Source: Pseudomonas sp. GD04091
Lineage (GTDB): Bacteria; Pseudomonadota; Gammaproteobacteria; Pseudomonadales; Pseudomonadaceae
Assembly: GCF_029836165.1 (NCBI RefSeq)
Contig: NZ_JAOEBG010000012.1
Span: forward strand, 98,938-162,937
Reading direction: 5' to 3'
Length of the DNA: 64,000 bases
Shown here: positions 26,686 through 34,625 of the stretch, piece by piece
Numbering within the stretch: position 1 is the first letter of the stretch
How the letters are laid out: each line of letters opens with the position of its first letter
Notes under the pieces: generated by a model
Database searches by the model: none
What the model was told of the DNA's origin: nothing
Seen by the model: only the letters and a program-made list of their open reading frames with translations
Translations under genes and position numbers: made by a program

Positions 26686-26909
26686 CTTCACGGAGGACAG
26701 CAATCGGCCAAAAGCAGCCGCTCAAGAACGATTGTTTTCGACCCACGGCAGCTATTCGTCGAATGATTCGACCGGCCAAAATCGCCCCCTTTGGTCAGAT
26801 AAGGAGATAGGGATTGTGTGTGATCCTCTACGAGGTTAGCCTTGTACATCCAGCACATAGTGCGCTCGAACTGCCCTATTTTTCTACGTAAGTTGGCTGA
26901 TAAAAATAC

Positions 26910-27806
26910 ATGCGCTCTCCCATCTGTCTTCTTGAAGCTCAAATTGCCAGTGCCCCTTTCAATGTTGCGCCGGAAAAAGCCGACCTCTGCGCGCAACAAC
27001 GTGACGAACATAAAATTGACCTTGTTATGGTGGATGAGCCTAAATTTGGCTTTAGAGTTAGACTGGAAGAGGATAGCCAAACGCCAGAAATTGTTTTACC
27101 CATCGCATCTCTAGAATATCTATGGGCCTTCTCGCACCACTGCTGGGTACTAACGCAAGAGTACGCAGAATCGCAACGCGCAGGCGCGGAGCAGTTTGAC
27201 TGCGTTGGGAACAAGCGACTGCGTGAGTCAGCAAATATTCTTCAATGGGCAAAAGTTAATTTAACCAGTACCGGCACAGAACCGTGGCCTGAGTCAGGTC
27301 CTCGTCCGAAAGAAAATTCAGGCAGTTGCGATGACTCGGCTGTTGCGACAGAACTCTTTCTTTGCGCACTCGCATGGATTTCACATCATGAAATTGCGCA
27401 CGTTGTATTGCAGCACCCCCTGATCAATACCGTTTTTTCAGAGCAAGAGGAGCGGGAGGCAGACAGTCATGCCACAAAATGGCTATTGGACGGCTTGCCC
27501 CAATGCGACCCAATGCTTAAGAAGCGCGCACTTGGTCTCGCCGTAGCAGTTCTATGCCTCCAGAGCTTAGAGGTTGGCGGTGATTCGTGTTTGCGAAATA
27601 CGCATCCGGCAGCACATGACCGAATATTTAATAATACAGCGAGTTATCAAGTGGGAAATGATGAGGTTATTGACGCAATTTGTACGGTTGTTCTGCAATA
27701 CCTTTTCCATGAAACAGGGATCACAGCAAATATCGAGGGGGCAACCTTTTCAGTAATTCTTGGGGACCTGCTCTATGATATATCGCGCGCAAAAAACGAC
27801 GCTTAA
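26910..27806 (+). CDS. Zinc metalloprotease, peptidase U49 (Lit phage-exclusion) family-like
   Basis: This 298-residue protein has the zinc motif HEIAH at residues 160-164 in ALAWISHHEIAHVVLQHP, and a third-ligand region EREADSHATKWLL about 20 residues later. No signal peptide or membrane segment is present, so it is cytoplasmic. Placement of HExxH around residue 160 and the EADxxA pattern fit the U49 family. Its type member, E. coli Lit, cleaves EF-Tu when a T4 head-protein peptide is present and blocks phage growth. Codon use is AT-richer than the chromosome. It stands alone in the island, between the recombinase and small unknown genes. The start has no strong ribosome binding site. The family call is from motif pattern only. 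Confidence 0.75.
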   Translation: MRSPICLLEAQIASAPFNVAPEKADLCAQQRDEHKIDLVMVDEPKFGFRVRLEEDSQTPEIVLPIASLEYLWAFSHHCWVLTQEYAESQRAGAEQFDCVGNKRLRESANILQWAKVNLTSTGTEPWPESGPRPKENSGSCDDSAVATELFLCALAWISHHEIAHVVLQHPLINTVFSEQEEREADSHATKWLLDGLPQCDPMLKKRALGLAVAVLCLQSLEVGGDSCLRNTHPAAHDRIFNNTASYQVGNDEVIDAICTVVLQYLFHETGITANIEGATFSVILGDLLYDISRAKNDA

Positions 27807-27931
27807 CAGTCATTCACACTGACACCGGTTTTAGACGTGGATGCAGCTGTCTTTAGCGCTTCTCCCTTGGTCGACAGCTAGCAGTTGCTGAGGTGCCCTA
27901 CTGGCTGAGAGCTGTCTTACGCGATGGACGG

Positions 27932-28072
27932 CTAGCCATTGGGTGCAAATCCTCCGTGCTCAGCGAGAAGCCTTCCAAGGCCACTGACCTCCCGATCGGG
28001 CAGCAGGCCCATCAGGGCAGCGCCGCAGAGCGCGATAGAAGCAATGATGGCAAGGATCTTCAGTAGCCGAAC
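27932..28072 (-). pseudogene. Possible remnant of a small membrane protein
   Basis: The minus strand between the protease and the next gene reads RLLKILAIIASIALCGAALM, then GLLPDREVSGLGRL and a stop. This is a plausible helix plus tail but has no ATG or GTG start in frame. It may be a degraded gene end. The rest of 27807-28132 shows nothing I can support. Confidence 0.25.
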
Positions 28073-28132
28073 CAGAATTCAATTTCGCCGTAATTCGCTA
28101 CGCTGAAAAAGTTGGAGCAGGTGAGCGTCAGG

Positions 28133-28333
28133 ATGACTGCCGAGGAAAAGATCCAAGTGTCCACCGAAGGGAACTACGCATTGAGTATGCTCGCTGCTGC
28201 GATGGCCTCATCCCTTTGGCGAAAAATTTACGATACATTCTTGGAAATGGTTGGAGAATCACTCCAGTCGGCCGAAACTCTCCTGGAGAGCGAGGGTGCG
28301 TTGTACGAAGTGACGGTAGCTGGAGCCGCATAA
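28133..28333 (+). CDS. Small hypothetical protein, about 66 residues
   Basis: ATG 28133 has GGTGAG seven bases upstream. The peptide MTAEEKIQVSTEGNYALSML is followed by a helical stretch (AAAMASSLWRKIYDTFLEMV). No family is recognised. It ends eight bases before the next small gene, suggesting co-transcription. GTG 28121 is an alternative start. Confidence 0.45.
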   Translation: MTAEEKIQVSTEGNYALSMLAAAMASSLWRKIYDTFLEMVGESLQSAETLLESEGALYEVTVAGAA

Positions 28334-28341
28334 GGAATTCT

Positions 28342-28884
28342 ATGGAATCGTTTACTCCAAACGTATGGTTTCCCGTTGTAACACTTGTAGCCGGCGTGGT
28401 CCTGAAAGCTATTTTCGATTTATTTAACGAGCGGAGGCAGGAGCAACGAGAGAGGAGAGCGAGATTTGAGAAGCGGCAAGAAATTTTTCTAATGCAAAAA
28501 ATCGATGCGCAACGGGTACTCCTGCCGCTGTTGCAAGAATCTCTAGTTGAGCTAATGCGTGCTACTGCAATTCTTCATTCTGAAGACGTGAAGCTAGCTC
28601 GAACGGGGGAATGGAAAAAAGGCTATGTACCGGATGAGGTAAGTGAAGCTGTTATGCTTGCTTTCCGTAAGGTAGGGCTTTACCGAGTTCGGGTGCACGA
28701 TGACGAATTGAGAGATGAGATACTGCACCTTACAGCGCTTTGCTCGAACGCCGGTGATGCTGGAAGTTATGAAGAGGCAAACCAGCTGCTTTATAGCGCT
28801 GGCGTGATGTACAGCAGTGTGAACGAACGTTTAGGTCAGGCAATTCGCTCGCTCGACGCCCAAGAGCAGGCAATTATCAGGTGA
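28342..28884 (+). CDS. Hypothetical membrane-anchored protein, 180 residues
   Basis: The start MESFTPNVWFPVVTLVAGVV has AAGGA upstream. One membrane helix (residues 8-25) is followed by a highly charged coiled-coil-like stretch (NERRQEQRERRARFEKRQE) and a helical cytoplasmic domain of about 130 residues. I recognise no family. It follows the small gene 28133-28333 by eight bases and is followed by a terminator. Its codon use is AT-rich like the rest of the island. Small TM-plus-helical proteins are common among defence effectors, but nothing here shows that role. Confidence 0.6.
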   Translation: MESFTPNVWFPVVTLVAGVVLKAIFDLFNERRQEQRERRARFEKRQEIFLMQKIDAQRVLLPLLQESLVELMRATAILHSEDVKLARTGEWKKGYVPDEVSEAVMLAFRKVGLYRVRVHDDELRDEILHLTALCSNAGDAGSYEEANQLLYSAGVMYSSVNERLGQAIRSLDAQEQAIIR

Positions 28885-28972
28885 TGTGTTGATGCGCATT
28901 GTGGTAATTTGGCCATGTCGCATTATCTATTCATCCTGTAATTCTTGCGTGAAATGAGAGGTGCATTATAAC

Positions 28973-28996
28973 GCCCGGCTTTAAGTCGGGCTTTTT
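28973..28996 (+). terminator. Rho-independent terminator
   Basis: GCCCGGC and GTCGGGC form a seven-pair stem (one G-T pair) around the loop TTTAA, followed by five T. It ends the plus-strand pair of small genes. Confidence 0.75.
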
Positions 28997-29007
28997 GGGG
29001 CTACCTT

Positions 29008-29454
29008 TCAGTCAAGTCCCACAGACTTCGTAATCAGTGACGCTCCAATCGAAAGAAATTGGTCGACAAGTTTTGAAGTTATTGCCTTGGCCCCATTCGA
29101 AGAAGCTTTCTTTAGTTTTTCCCCTAATGTATCGCTACCAATCTCTGGTTGATCTACATGCTTCATGGACTTAAGGCCGGCAGCTGAAAGGGTGTATCGC
29201 GAGGCATGCCGACTAGGTCGTTCGGAAAGGTATCCTTCTTCGGCTAACCAGCGAGCAGTATCGATTGCAAACACCCTCATCTCTGTCCACTCGGCACCAT
29301 AGCTCATCCCACCGAATGGTCCAGGTGTAGAGGCGCCTTTCTGAATTCCAAAAAGCTCCGGATGTATGTGGACAGGCTCCGGGAACTTGGCATACAGGGC
29401 TGAAAGAATCATCGCAGTAACTTCATCAAAGCGTTCTATATTCGTTTTTTTCAC
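29008..29454 (-). CDS. Hypothetical protein, 148 residues, third gene behind SIR2-HerA
   Basis: The likely start is GTG 29454 (GTGAAAAAAACG, with CGGA upstream). The N-terminal half (DEVTAMILSALYAKFPEPVH, later DTARWLAEEGYLSE and RYTLSAAGLKSM) has the pattern of a winged-helix domain. The C-terminal half is helical and ends IGASLITKSVGLD. No enzyme motif is visible. It lies 66 bases behind the HerA stop on the same strand, so it may be co-transcribed with the SIR2-HerA pair as a regulator or third component. Function is unknown. Confidence 0.55.
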   Translation of the reverse strand: MKKTNIERFDEVTAMILSALYAKFPEPVHIHPELFGIQKGASTPGPFGGMSYGAEWTEMRVFAIDTARWLAEEGYLSERPSRHASRYTLSAAGLKSMKHVDQPEIGSDTLGEKLKKASSNGAKAITSKLVDQFLSIGASLITKSVGLD

Positions 29455-29520
29455 AGATTTTTCCGATCTGATGTAGGCAGAAGTGACGATGATAGTGACC
29501 GGCTACAGGGTCGGCTATTT

Positions 29521-31365
29521 TTAAAAGGGCACATCATCGTCGTATGCAGGTTCTGGTGGTTCGTTCCATGGAAGTGCTGAATGTGGCTCCTGAACCGGAG
29601 GAGGAGGTGGTGGTGGTGTATCAGGCGTTCTGGTTGCCCAACCACTGAAATCAGCGTCACCTGAGCATGGCGTGGGTGACGCGTCAGCAGCACGAACCAG
29701 TGTAGGCATTGCAATGCTTCCACCGAAAACAATTGCAGTCTGCCTTGGCAGGCCCGCGATGCGGCGGATTTCTCGTCGATCAGCCCATTCGCTCGCTGAT
29801 TGGATCGCCGCAAGGTCTTTTTCAGATGTCAGCCTGAAAGAGACCCAGTTGTTGCACTGGGAGAGAACCGTGGGGGATATCTCCGATGGCCTCTGCGTAC
29901 TCAACCAAAGGGCAAGGCCAAACTTCCTGCCTTCTTTTGCGAGCCTTTCATATGCAAGTGAGTTTTCACCTACATCGTCACCGGAGCCGATAGGCCGCAG
30001 GTAATGGTGCGCCTCTTCCAGAACGAGCAGGGTTGGAATTTTATTCTCCTGCCCCCTCCGAAAAAGCTCGTAGGCGTACAGTTCCAAAAGTGATCCGAGA
30101 ATGAATGGGGTAAGATCATGCGACAGATGCCGGAGGTTTATGATGTGCACACGCCATGGCACATCCTGACCGCCAAAGATCTGCTCCACCAGATTAGTGG
30201 ATTCTTGCGTCCAATTGAGCGGGTTCGCGGTTCCTGCCCCACCATCTACGTCCACAACGGAGCGGAACATGGGGTCTTCAACGAATCGATTGATCCTAGT
30301 GATCAGTGGTGAAACGTTCGAGTAACTGAAGGCATTCCTTTCTGGACCATTCCTCTGAGAGGGTTGTATCCCGTGGCTTTCAGCTACGAGTGACGCGAGA
30401 GCGGCCATATGAGGCCACACCGCAACAGTGGTAGCCTGGCCGTTGCGGATCTGCTGGATTCGACTATAGGCATCAGCAGCTCCTCCTTGACGGCAATCGT
30501 CGAACAGAAAGGGCGCGGTATCGTTTGCCAATCCAGCACCTCTGGGCTGGGTAAACCAGCGGACTTGATGGAGGTGCTCCAATGCAAACGTCAACGCTGG
30601 CCGCTGTGTTTTTTCGCTGGGAATGAGCAGCCTGTTAAGGCCGTGACGCCCCAGTGCGTAGTAGGGAATCTTAAACGTGTCCGCTCCTGGACCGCCGATG
30701 GTCGTGCATTTGACCGCGCCATCTGGAAGCTCAGGAACGTTGAGCGCAGCTTCGTACTCACCATTGATGTCGAAGACAACAATCCGCGCACGGGGTAGTT
30801 TCACTATTTGCTGAAGAACAGCCGCTGTGAAGCAGCTCTTACCTTGACCCGAACTGCCCAACACCGCGACATGTCTTGAGATTAAATTCTTTAGCCCCAC
30901 ATTCAGGCTGCCGCCCCCACGTAAGTCATCACCCAGCTTAAGCGGAACATCGTCCTCATTGTCGGAGCAAAGGATTGCTGCCAGTTCTTCCGTACTAAGC
31001 GGGAAGGCTTCAGCCCCGAGCGGAGGGGTTGCAAGTGAGTCGCTTATGAAAAGCGCCTTGCCTTCCTGTCTTGACAGCCGTCCAACAACAGCGCCTGAAA
31101 TATTACGCAGCGGTTCGGTTTGATGGGTGCTGGAACCGATCCCCAGTCGATGGGCCTCGCGAGGCTCATCAAAGCTGAGGGAAACAACCTTCATCACCAA
31201 AGCCCGGCTTCCTGCGTCCAATACCAACAGGCTTCCGACCTCCGTCACTGATGATACCCCTTGGGCATGCGACGCTAATTGGCCTCGATGCATATCCAGC
31301 AAGTTGAGAGTGACATCTGACCCTTCGATTCGGACCACGTAACCAACCGGAAGACGCCCTCTCAT
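29521..31365 (-). CDS. herA: HerA-family DNA-translocating ATPase of a SIR2-HerA anti-phage system, with SSB-like C-terminal tail
   Basis: This 614-residue ATPase has an N-terminal HAS-barrel-like region, Walker A GSSGQGKS (170-177), Walker B in LLVLEEAHHYL, and the HerA signature STQRPSEISP. HerA proteins form hexameric pumps. The upstream gene encodes a SIR2-domain protein whose stop overlaps this start (ATGA). SIR2-HerA pairs are known defence systems (also called Nezha), in which the complex degrades NAD+ and attacks DNA on infection. The last 50 residues are unlike the ATPase core: a proline run (TPDTPPPPPPPVQEP) then PPEPAYDDDVPF and stop. DDDVPF is nearly identical to the DDDIPF tip of bacterial SSB, which recruits repair and replication enzymes. 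That similarity is seen directly; its function is inferred. Confidence 0.93.
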   Translation of the reverse strand: MRGRLPVGYVVRIEGSDVTLNLLDMHRGQLASHAQGVSSVTEVGSLLVLDAGSRALVMKVVSLSFDEPREAHRLGIGSSTHQTEPLRNISGAVVGRLSRQEGKALFISDSLATPPLGAEAFPLSTEELAAILCSDNEDDVPLKLGDDLRGGGSLNVGLKNLISRHVAVLGSSGQGKSCFTAAVLQQIVKLPRARIVVFDINGEYEAALNVPELPDGAVKCTTIGGPGADTFKIPYYALGRHGLNRLLIPSEKTQRPALTFALEHLHQVRWFTQPRGAGLANDTAPFLFDDCRQGGAADAYSRIQQIRNGQATTVAVWPHMAALASLVAESHGIQPSQRNGPERNAFSYSNVSPLITRINRFVEDPMFRSVVDVDGGAGTANPLNWTQESTNLVEQIFGGQDVPWRVHIINLRHLSHDLTPFILGSLLELYAYELFRRGQENKIPTLLVLEEAHHYLRPIGSGDDVGENSLAYERLAKEGRKFGLALWLSTQRPSEISPTVLSQCNNWVSFRLTSEKDLAAIQSASEWADRREIRRIAGLPRQTAIVFGGSIAMPTLVRAADASPTPCSGDADFSGWATRTPDTPPPPPPPVQEPHSALPWNEPPEPAYDDDVPF

Positions 31366-32666
31366 TGCACATTCTCCGGCGCTGCCGCCCGGCCTTGAAG
31401 GTCTTGCGGTTCTCTCAAAGCCCTTTCAAATTTGCGCATGTCCTCGTCGTAGATGAGAGGATCAGGCAGATGACGCGCGAGCGAGTCGACGTAAGCGTGG
31501 GCGGCGCCACCGCCTACCACAGTGACGCGAGGGTTCTTCAGGGAAAGTAATTTCCGCAATGCCTGGGGCAAGCTCTGATCAACTGGGTCACCGTTAAACC
31601 CGGAGGAGTAGATTACCAATTGAAGCGTGGGATTGAGTAAGGCGGACCTTATAAGCCGATTGATATGCTCATCTCCGAACCCGTAGCCACACAGGATCAA
31701 GCAGCTCTGCGGTTTGGACATGAACTCTGCGAATCTGCGAAAAAGTTCGCCTAGAACGTAGCCAATGGTGTCCATGTACTTTGCAGCTCTTGGCATCACC
31801 ATCAGGCCCAGGTCCTCGCCGTCCCGCTCTGCCATGAAAGCTTCAATACGTTGATGGGCAAGCGGCGCAGCCACCTCAAATACCTGACCGCGTTCCTGCT
31901 TCCAGGTTAATGAACCGTGCAGTTTGGCAAGATAAATATTATAGACGCCGAATCTGGCTTCACCCCTGGCTTGAGTGTTTCGGAAACCTAGGTCGAAACT
32001 CTGTGGGGAAAAGCGCCGGGTGTGGGTGCCCAGGAAGCCGTTTGAGACCTGAAGATCAATGGATTCAGCTGCCCATTCGATAGCCAAGTCATAATTGGTG
32101 GTGAACACCCAAGGGGACGACTGCCCCGGTTGTCGAGCCGAAACTAGCTTCTGAAGAATTGTCCGCTGACTAGCGAGACTATCGTCGTCCGATTCAACGC
32201 CGCTGGGTGAAAGCCACCACTCCTGCCGGAGCAGAGCAGCATTGACAACCGTTCTGAAAAGAGCAGCTTTCACCTTTTTCAGGTTACCGAGGTTTTCCTC
32301 CAACTCCTGCTCGCCTGCTGCATAGTCAATCGGATTACTATCGAACATGCCCATTTGCCGAGTCCAGTCGGAGAGGGCGATTTCGAGACTATCGATTAGA
32401 TGCTCGAAGTTGGGTGTAACGGGCCTTGGAAGTGTGATGGCATCCTGGCGAAGGAATCCGTGCTCAACCATCCAGTTAGCGTCTTCTGGAGACTCCGTCA
32501 CGAACCTAGTCCAAAGCGCGATCATCGTCAGGCCGCCAGCGGCTACTGATGCGCCCGCGCCTAGGAGGAGACCAATGTTCTCTAGTCTCAGGAGCGAAGC
32601 TAGATATGCCTCAAGCTCCGTTTCATCCGTTAAAGCAGTACCACCCCGAATAGCTGCAAAAGGCAT
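31362..32666 (-). CDS. SIR2-domain NADase-like effector of the SIR2-HerA system
   Basis: This 434-residue protein has SIR2-like motifs: GLLLGAGASVAAGG (about residues 32-45), VFTTNYDLAIEWA (TTNYD at 189-193), KLHGSLTW and LCGYGFGDEHINRL. These match defence-type SIR2 proteins that hydrolyse NAD+ to stop an infected cell. The start MPFAAIRGGTAL at 32666 has GGAGG six bases upstream. It overlaps the herA start by four bases, so the two are translationally coupled. It is the first gene of the unit; its promoter should lie within 32667-32850. The island's AT-richer codon use continues here. Confidence 0.92.
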   Translation of the reverse strand: MPFAAIRGGTALTDETELEAYLASLLRLENIGLLLGAGASVAAGGLTMIALWTRFVTESPEDANWMVEHGFLRQDAITLPRPVTPNFEHLIDSLEIALSDWTRQMGMFDSNPIDYAAGEQELEENLGNLKKVKAALFRTVVNAALLRQEWWLSPSGVESDDDSLASQRTILQKLVSARQPGQSSPWVFTTNYDLAIEWAAESIDLQVSNGFLGTHTRRFSPQSFDLGFRNTQARGEARFGVYNIYLAKLHGSLTWKQERGQVFEVAAPLAHQRIEAFMAERDGEDLGLMVMPRAAKYMDTIGYVLGELFRRFAEFMSKPQSCLILCGYGFGDEHINRLIRSALLNPTLQLVIYSSGFNGDPVDQSLPQALRKLLSLKNPRVTVVGGGAAHAYVDSLARHLPDPLIYDEDMRKFERALREPQDLQGRAAAPENVQ

Positions 32667-33030
32667 CCCAACCTCCCCCAAAAGCGCAGATCCTGTCCAG
32701 GACGCCCCTTACAGCACAAGGCGTCGACGGCTACAGGCAGGCTACTGAATTGACATCAAACTGTCCACGCGGCTACTTGCATGAGAAATCTGTGCTGAGA
32801 CGATCAGAAACTGCCATAAGGACAAGATTTATTGGACGGATAGCTCGGGCTTGCCAACGGCAGCTATGGGTCGAAAGCTGCTGGTCGTGAACGGCTGCAA
32901 TCGACCCATCGCTGCCATTCGATGTGGGCCGCTAGTGGCCAGCGCTGAAGGGCCGCTTTAGGTCGAAGCGGTCACCTCATCCTGCCGCCCTCGGCCCACC
33001 GTGGCGCACGCCGACCCTATGCGCATCGGC
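32667..33030. other. Right island boundary region
   Basis: This 364-base stretch between SIR2 and the cupin gene has no supported gene. It contains the SIR2 promoter and the inverted repeat element at 32859-32916. GC content rises again to chromosomal level after about 32900. Confidence 0.4.
32859..32916. repeat. Right boundary inverted-repeat element
   Basis: GGCAGCTATGGGTCGA (32859-32874) and TCGACCCATCGCTGCC (32901-32916) are inverted copies with 15 of 16 matches, 26 bases apart. The core CGACCCATAGC also occurs at 26671-26681 next to the recombinase. Such elements are scattered in pseudomonad accessory regions; here they bracket the island. Confidence 0.5.
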
Positions 33031-33417
33031 TTAGATCCAGAGGTCATTCACCGCGGTTCGCTCCCCCCCTTCATGACCGGTATTCAACACGCCGCGCGGC
33101 TCGATCATCATCAGTTTGGTTTCCGCTTGCGCCGCTGTTCTGTGCTTTACGCCACGTGGCACGACATACAGTTCGCCTGGATTCACATGAACGCAACCCT
33201 CCGGGAGGTCGATGCGCAAGCGGCCTTCGAGTACGAGAAACGCTTCATCGGTCTCTGGGTGCGAGTGCCAGATGAATTCACCTTCGATTCGAACGACTTT
33301 GAATTGATAGTCGTTCATTTGCGCGACGACCCTTGGGCTCCACTGTTGCTCGATCAACGAAGCCTTTTGAGTCAAGTTCACAGGTTGTGACATGGGTTGC
33401 TGATGGATGTCGTGCAT
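33031..33417 (-). CDS. Cupin-domain protein
   Basis: This 128-residue single-domain cupin has a metal-binding first motif (WHSHPETDEAFLVLEGRLRI) and a second motif (PGELYVVPRGVKHRTAA). The histidines and glutamate of a mononuclear metal site are present. ATG 33417 has GAGG seven bases upstream. It follows an AraC regulator gene on the same strand by 72 bases, so the two are probably co-transcribed. Small cupins of this type may be isomerases, dioxygenases or binding proteins; which one cannot be read here. Confidence 0.87.
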   Translation of the reverse strand: MHDIHQQPMSQPVNLTQKASLIEQQWSPRVVAQMNDYQFKVVRIEGEFIWHSHPETDEAFLVLEGRLRIDLPEGCVHVNPGELYVVPRGVKHRTAAQAETKLMMIEPRGVLNTGHEGGERTAVNDLWI

Positions 33418-33489
33418 GGCAGAACCTCTCTAGTTGGAGCGGTCAGCCTATCGAACGAAAAGTACGCGGCTCTTGTACGATCCTGCAAT

Positions 33490-34320
33490 TTAGCGGGCAG
33501 CTTGCAAGCGCTCCAGCCAGCGCAGAGGCGACACGCCGTAGGTTCGAGTGAAGTGCCGGGTCATGTGGCTCTGATCGTGAAACGCTGCGGCGAGGGCGGC
33601 ATCGACCAATGTGAAGCCATCCAGGATCAACCTGCGAAAACAGTCCAGCCGGCGGAGGGTGACAAAACGGTAAGGGCTGGTGCCGTAAAGGGCTCGGAAG
33701 TCTCGTGACAAGCTCCATTGCTCGCGCCCGCTGGCGTGCTCGAGCATCTGCAGTGTGATGCCGAGGTGAAGGTGCTCCATGATGAACGCCTTGGCGCGCT
33801 CGGCCGAGCGGTAGTCCAGGCGTTTGCGGCCGCGTGGCTTGCCGCCGACCGCACGCAGAGCCATTGCCAGGTCATATATGGCGTCCTGCTCCTCCAGTGT
33901 TTCCAGAGGATGATCCAATGCCTGCACAAAAGCCTCACTGGCGTGATACAGACGTGGGTCGCAGGACAGCCCACCAGCGATGAAAGGCAACGACTCACCG
34001 CCGAGGACGTTCTGGATCAGCGAAGGGTCGATGTAGGCCATTCGGTAGCGAAAGCCCGCATCGGTGCCGGCCATGCCGTCATGCACTTCGTCAGGGTGCA
34101 GCACCAGTGTGTTGCCTGGCACGCCGTGGCACAGCGCCCCCTTGTAGTGAAAGCTCTGCACGCCGGCAAGGGTCCGGCCGATCGAGTAAGTATCATGACG
34201 ATGTGGGTCGTAGCCATGGCCGCCGAACCATGCTTCGATGCGCTCCACGCTGCCAGGCATGGCACTGCGTATCACCCAGTCGGAGGTGGCCGGCGGCTCT
34301 GCTTTTGGTTTCATGAACAT
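33490..34320 (-). CDS. AraC-family transcriptional regulator
   Basis: This 276-residue protein has an N-terminal cupin-like sensing domain (GYDPHRHDTYSIGRTLAGVQ, LHPDEVHDG) and a C-terminal pair of helix-turn-helix motifs (ITLQMLEHASGREQWSLSRD; VDAALAAAFHDQSHMTRHFT) ending in the family signature GVSPLRWLERL. It sits upstream of the small cupin gene on the same strand. The autotransporter gene starts 305 bases away in the opposite direction, so it could control either. The start is ATG 34320 or 34314. Confidence 0.92.
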   Translation of the reverse strand: MFMKPKAEPPATSDWVIRSAMPGSVERIEAWFGGHGYDPHRHDTYSIGRTLAGVQSFHYKGALCHGVPGNTLVLHPDEVHDGMAGTDAGFRYRMAYIDPSLIQNVLGGESLPFIAGGLSCDPRLYHASEAFVQALDHPLETLEEQDAIYDLAMALRAVGGKPRGRKRLDYRSAERAKAFIMEHLHLGITLQMLEHASGREQWSLSRDFRALYGTSPYRFVTLRRLDCFRRLILDGFTLVDAALAAAFHDQSHMTRHFTRTYGVSPLRWLERLQAAR

Positions 34321-34625
34321 TCTTACCGCTATTCGGCCGCCTTGTGGGTATACGCGATCCTATTTCAGAAATACGCAGGCACCCAATCCATTTCCGCTAG
34401 ATGTCCGCGATGGGGCGACTGCGGACAAGGCAAGGTGAACTCCCTTGTCAGCGGTGCGGTGAGCTTCAGCAGAATCGACAGGCCCGGCTACGGCAGGCGC
34501 TACACAGATATTCGACGGAGGAGCAATTGGCGCTGTTACGGCTATAGTGCTGTGCTTCAATGCAGCGATACAACGGTCGACCTGGGACGGGCGACCTGAC
34601 GACAAAAACAAGAGAAGTCATCGAC
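34321..34625. other. Divergent promoter region of araC-type gene and first autotransporter
   Basis: No gene is supported in these 305 bases. TGTCCGC (34402-34408) and GCGGACA (34421-34427) form a seven-base inverted repeat twelve bases apart, a possible regulator site. A T/A-rich stretch near 34340-34380 could hold a promoter. Confidence 0.35.
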
